Of a stretch of 6,700 nt of DNA, positions 5,277 to 6,700 are shown piece after piece. The stretch covers positions 1-6,700 of the forward strand of contig JANYBI010000666.1 in NCBI GenBank assembly GCA_025360875.1. Direction: 5' to 3'. Every line of letters starts with the position of its first letter. Position 1 is the stretch's first letter. Below the pieces are notes generated by a model that made no database searches, was not told where the DNA came from, and saw only the letters and a program-made list of their open reading frames with translations. Made by a program: the position numbers and the translations under genes. The DNA is from Lentisphaerota bacterium (lineage in GTDB: Bacteria > Verrucomicrobiota > Lentisphaeria > Victivallales > GWF2-50-93).

Positions 5277-6700
5277 ACCTGACAATCTCCCATTTTCCAG
5301 TTGAGGATTTCTTGATCACACACATGACTTTCTGTTCGGCCAGGATTTCATCGGCCCCTAAATCATATTGTCCGATCTTGCATCCCGTGATCGTCTCGCT
5401 AAATGTCCCCATAGCCGCTGTAGTAGTCGCAGATGCGCCATCCCAGTAGTATCCCGGATCAGCAATGGTGCCAAAGTCGAATGATCCAAGAACGCCATCG
5501 GCGTTGACATCCCTCGCTATTGGTATTCCAGCTCCTGCTGCAGTACCACCGATATCCTTAATGGACTGGGCAATTGCAATAATAGTGAACTCGTCTGCAA
5601 TTGTCGCCTTGGTCAGATTGATAAACTTACCAATGATTTCCTCCTTCAGCGCGTCTCTGTCCTGGGTTACTCCTGATGTTCCGTCTGTGAGCATGGGGAC
5701 ATTCACGACCATCGCACGTGTTATAAAAGGACGCTTATCTGAACCGTTGATGGCATTGGCAATTTTTACCACATTGTTATTATAGTTAAGGATACTGCCT
5801 GATGCACCGGGTGCATCGGCAGGATTGACCATCGCCGCGCCAGTTGTTATATTCCCAAGAAGCGCACGCAGTGAATCGACATTGCTGGCCCTAATATTTA
5901 TCTTGCCATATCCCTGATTGGTATCCTTTGTCATCTTAATCTGATCAAGAATATTCGCATCACCTTTTTCATATGCCCTTCCACCCATATTGAAAGAAAC
6001 TCCCAATTCAGGATGATATGGTGCAGAATTGACTTCTCCAGGAGTGCCATTATCATCATCATCCCTGTTATATTTCTTGAGATTCAATGTTTCCCATGCG
6101 GCCCCCCTATGAATAAATCCAAGCTCCCAAGGGGACAGCATTGGAGCATTTCTAATATAAGCGGTAGATATGGAGAATGCACCAACATTCAAGGCAGTTG
6201 CCAGCTCAAGATCCTTGCCTCCACCTGTTGGATCACAAAGAGTATTTTTAACATTAAGAGTTCCGCAGGCACCGGTATCATCATTATCCTGAGCTCCCCA
6301 ATCCCCGGCAAAGAGATTCTGTCTCGGATCCTGTTTTAGCTGATAGGAAATATACCTATTTCCACCGGTACCATCAGAGGAAATAGTATGCAAAGCTTCG
6401 ACAGTGCCATTGGGTTCAATGTATGAATAGTCAGCGAAACCGGTAGTACCTGTAAGTTTAATCTTAAGAGTAGTGATAACAAGCTCAGTAATCGATTTAG
6501 GCTGGCTTCCAGGCTGATTGACAATTTGAGGTGCAGATATATCTATAGGATTTATAACACCAGTTATATATCCCTTAGCGCCATTTGTAGCTATTGTTGC
6601 AGTAGTACTCCGTGTAAAAGGGAAAGTGGTTCCTGACGGAAGCCATTTGTATGATCCCTCAATTAATATTGTCGCAGTAAAATTTGTCGCTGCTATGCCA
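5260..6700 (-). CDS. Large extracellular pilus-associated protein, Verru_Chthon cassette A-like, C-terminal 479 residues
   Basis: The frame is open from the right window edge (first full codon at 6699-6697) to TAG at 5262-5260, so the N-terminus is not visible. The sequence is Gly/Thr/Asp/Asn-rich with many beta-type stretches, as in exported proteins. Residues 189-205 read SPWELGFIHRGAAWETL, close to the ELGxxxRxxPWxTL motif of PVC-group Verru_Chthon cassette A-like proteins. The C-terminal third has FTIIAIAQSIKDIG and IGQYDLGADEILAEQKVMCV with IKKSSTGKWEIVRYEYIE. Residues 397-408 (DVNADGVLGSFD) form a dockerin/EF-hand-type calcium loop with Asp/Asn at 1, 3, 5 and 12. It is probably assembled with type IV-pilin-like partners encoded upstream of the window. 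The TTG at 6393 is not a start; coding clearly continues upstream. Family assignment is from motif memory. Confidence 0.7.
   Translation of the reverse strand, partial: GIAATNFTATILIEGSYKWLPSGTTFPFTRSTTATIATNGAKGYITGVINPIDISAPQIVNQPGSQPKSITELVITTLKIKLTGTTGFADYSYIEPNGTVEALHTISSDGTGGNRYISYQLKQDPRQNLFAGDWGAQDNDDTGACGTLNVKNTLCDPTGGGKDLELATALNVGAFSISTAYIRNAPMLSPWELGFIHRGAAWETLNLKKYNRDDDDNGTPGEVNSAPYHPELGVSFNMGGRAYEKGDANILDQIKMTKDTNQGYGKINIRASNVDSLRALLGNITTGAAMVNPADAPGASGSILNYNNNVVKIANAINGSDKRPFITRAMVVNVPMLTDGTSGVTQDRDALKEEIIGKFINLTKATIADEFTIIAIAQSIKDIGGTAAGAGIPIARDVNADGVLGSFDFGTIADPGYYWDGASATTTAAMGTFSETITGCKIGQYDLGADEILAEQKVMCVIKKSSTGKWEIVRYEYIE

Noticed and set aside
5465..6339. Plus-strand reading frames opposite the large pilus-associated gene
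   Set aside because: Low-complexity antisense translations. The minus frame is continuous over 479 codons with recognisable motifs.
6336..6524. Minus-strand Leu-rich 62-codon frame that could look like a membrane segment
   Set aside because: It is an alternative frame of the large gene. The gene's own frame remains open through this stretch to the window edge, so no frameshift is needed.

Overview
The window looks like chromosomal DNA, probably a draft or metagenome contig, from a member of the PVC superphylum, most likely Lentisphaerota, Kiritimatiellota or Verrucomicrobiota. Two things suggest this. One is a sialate O-acetylesterase of the carbohydrate-scavenging type that is greatly expanded in these phyla. 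The other is a large extracellular protein with the ELGFIHRGxxWETL motif I associate with Verru_Chthon cassette protein A-like, pilin-linked proteins. The assignment is inference from memory of these families, not a database result.

Layout. (1) Positions 1-1581, plus strand, visibly GC-rich: the C-terminal 526 codons of a sialate O-acetylesterase, broken by one extra C at 938/939, followed by a weak stem-loop. (2) Positions 1582-1825: AT-rich, no gene seen. (3) Positions 1826-4205, minus strand, lower GC: three back-to-back small modules. These are a nucleotidyltransferase-like protein with a translationally coupled 62-residue acidic partner (2799-1826), a small protein overlapping a minimal nucleotidyltransferase with a frameshift (3424-2916), and a DUF4160-DUF2442 pair joined by an ATGA overlap (4205-3694). 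(4) Positions 3553-3685 and 4284-4768: three direct copies (A, B, C) of a roughly 169-bp repeat ending in an A4G3-4/C3-4T4 palindrome of REP type, a solo palindrome, a branched hairpin and a 30-codon orphan reading frame. (5) Positions 4791-6700, minus strand: a small secreted protein whose start overlaps the end of a large, window-truncated pilus-associated protein.

How it fits together. The middle block resembles a toxin-antitoxin or accessory islet: overlapping two-gene units, two different nucleotidyltransferase folds, one inactivated unit and REP-like repeats placed just downstream of stop codons. On both sides lie larger genes, for sugar de-acetylation and for surface or pilus functions. 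The least explained parts are the 2799-1826 gene pair and the 169-bp repeat. The repeat carries a ribosome-binding site, a start codon and the tail of a coding sequence in addition to its palindrome.
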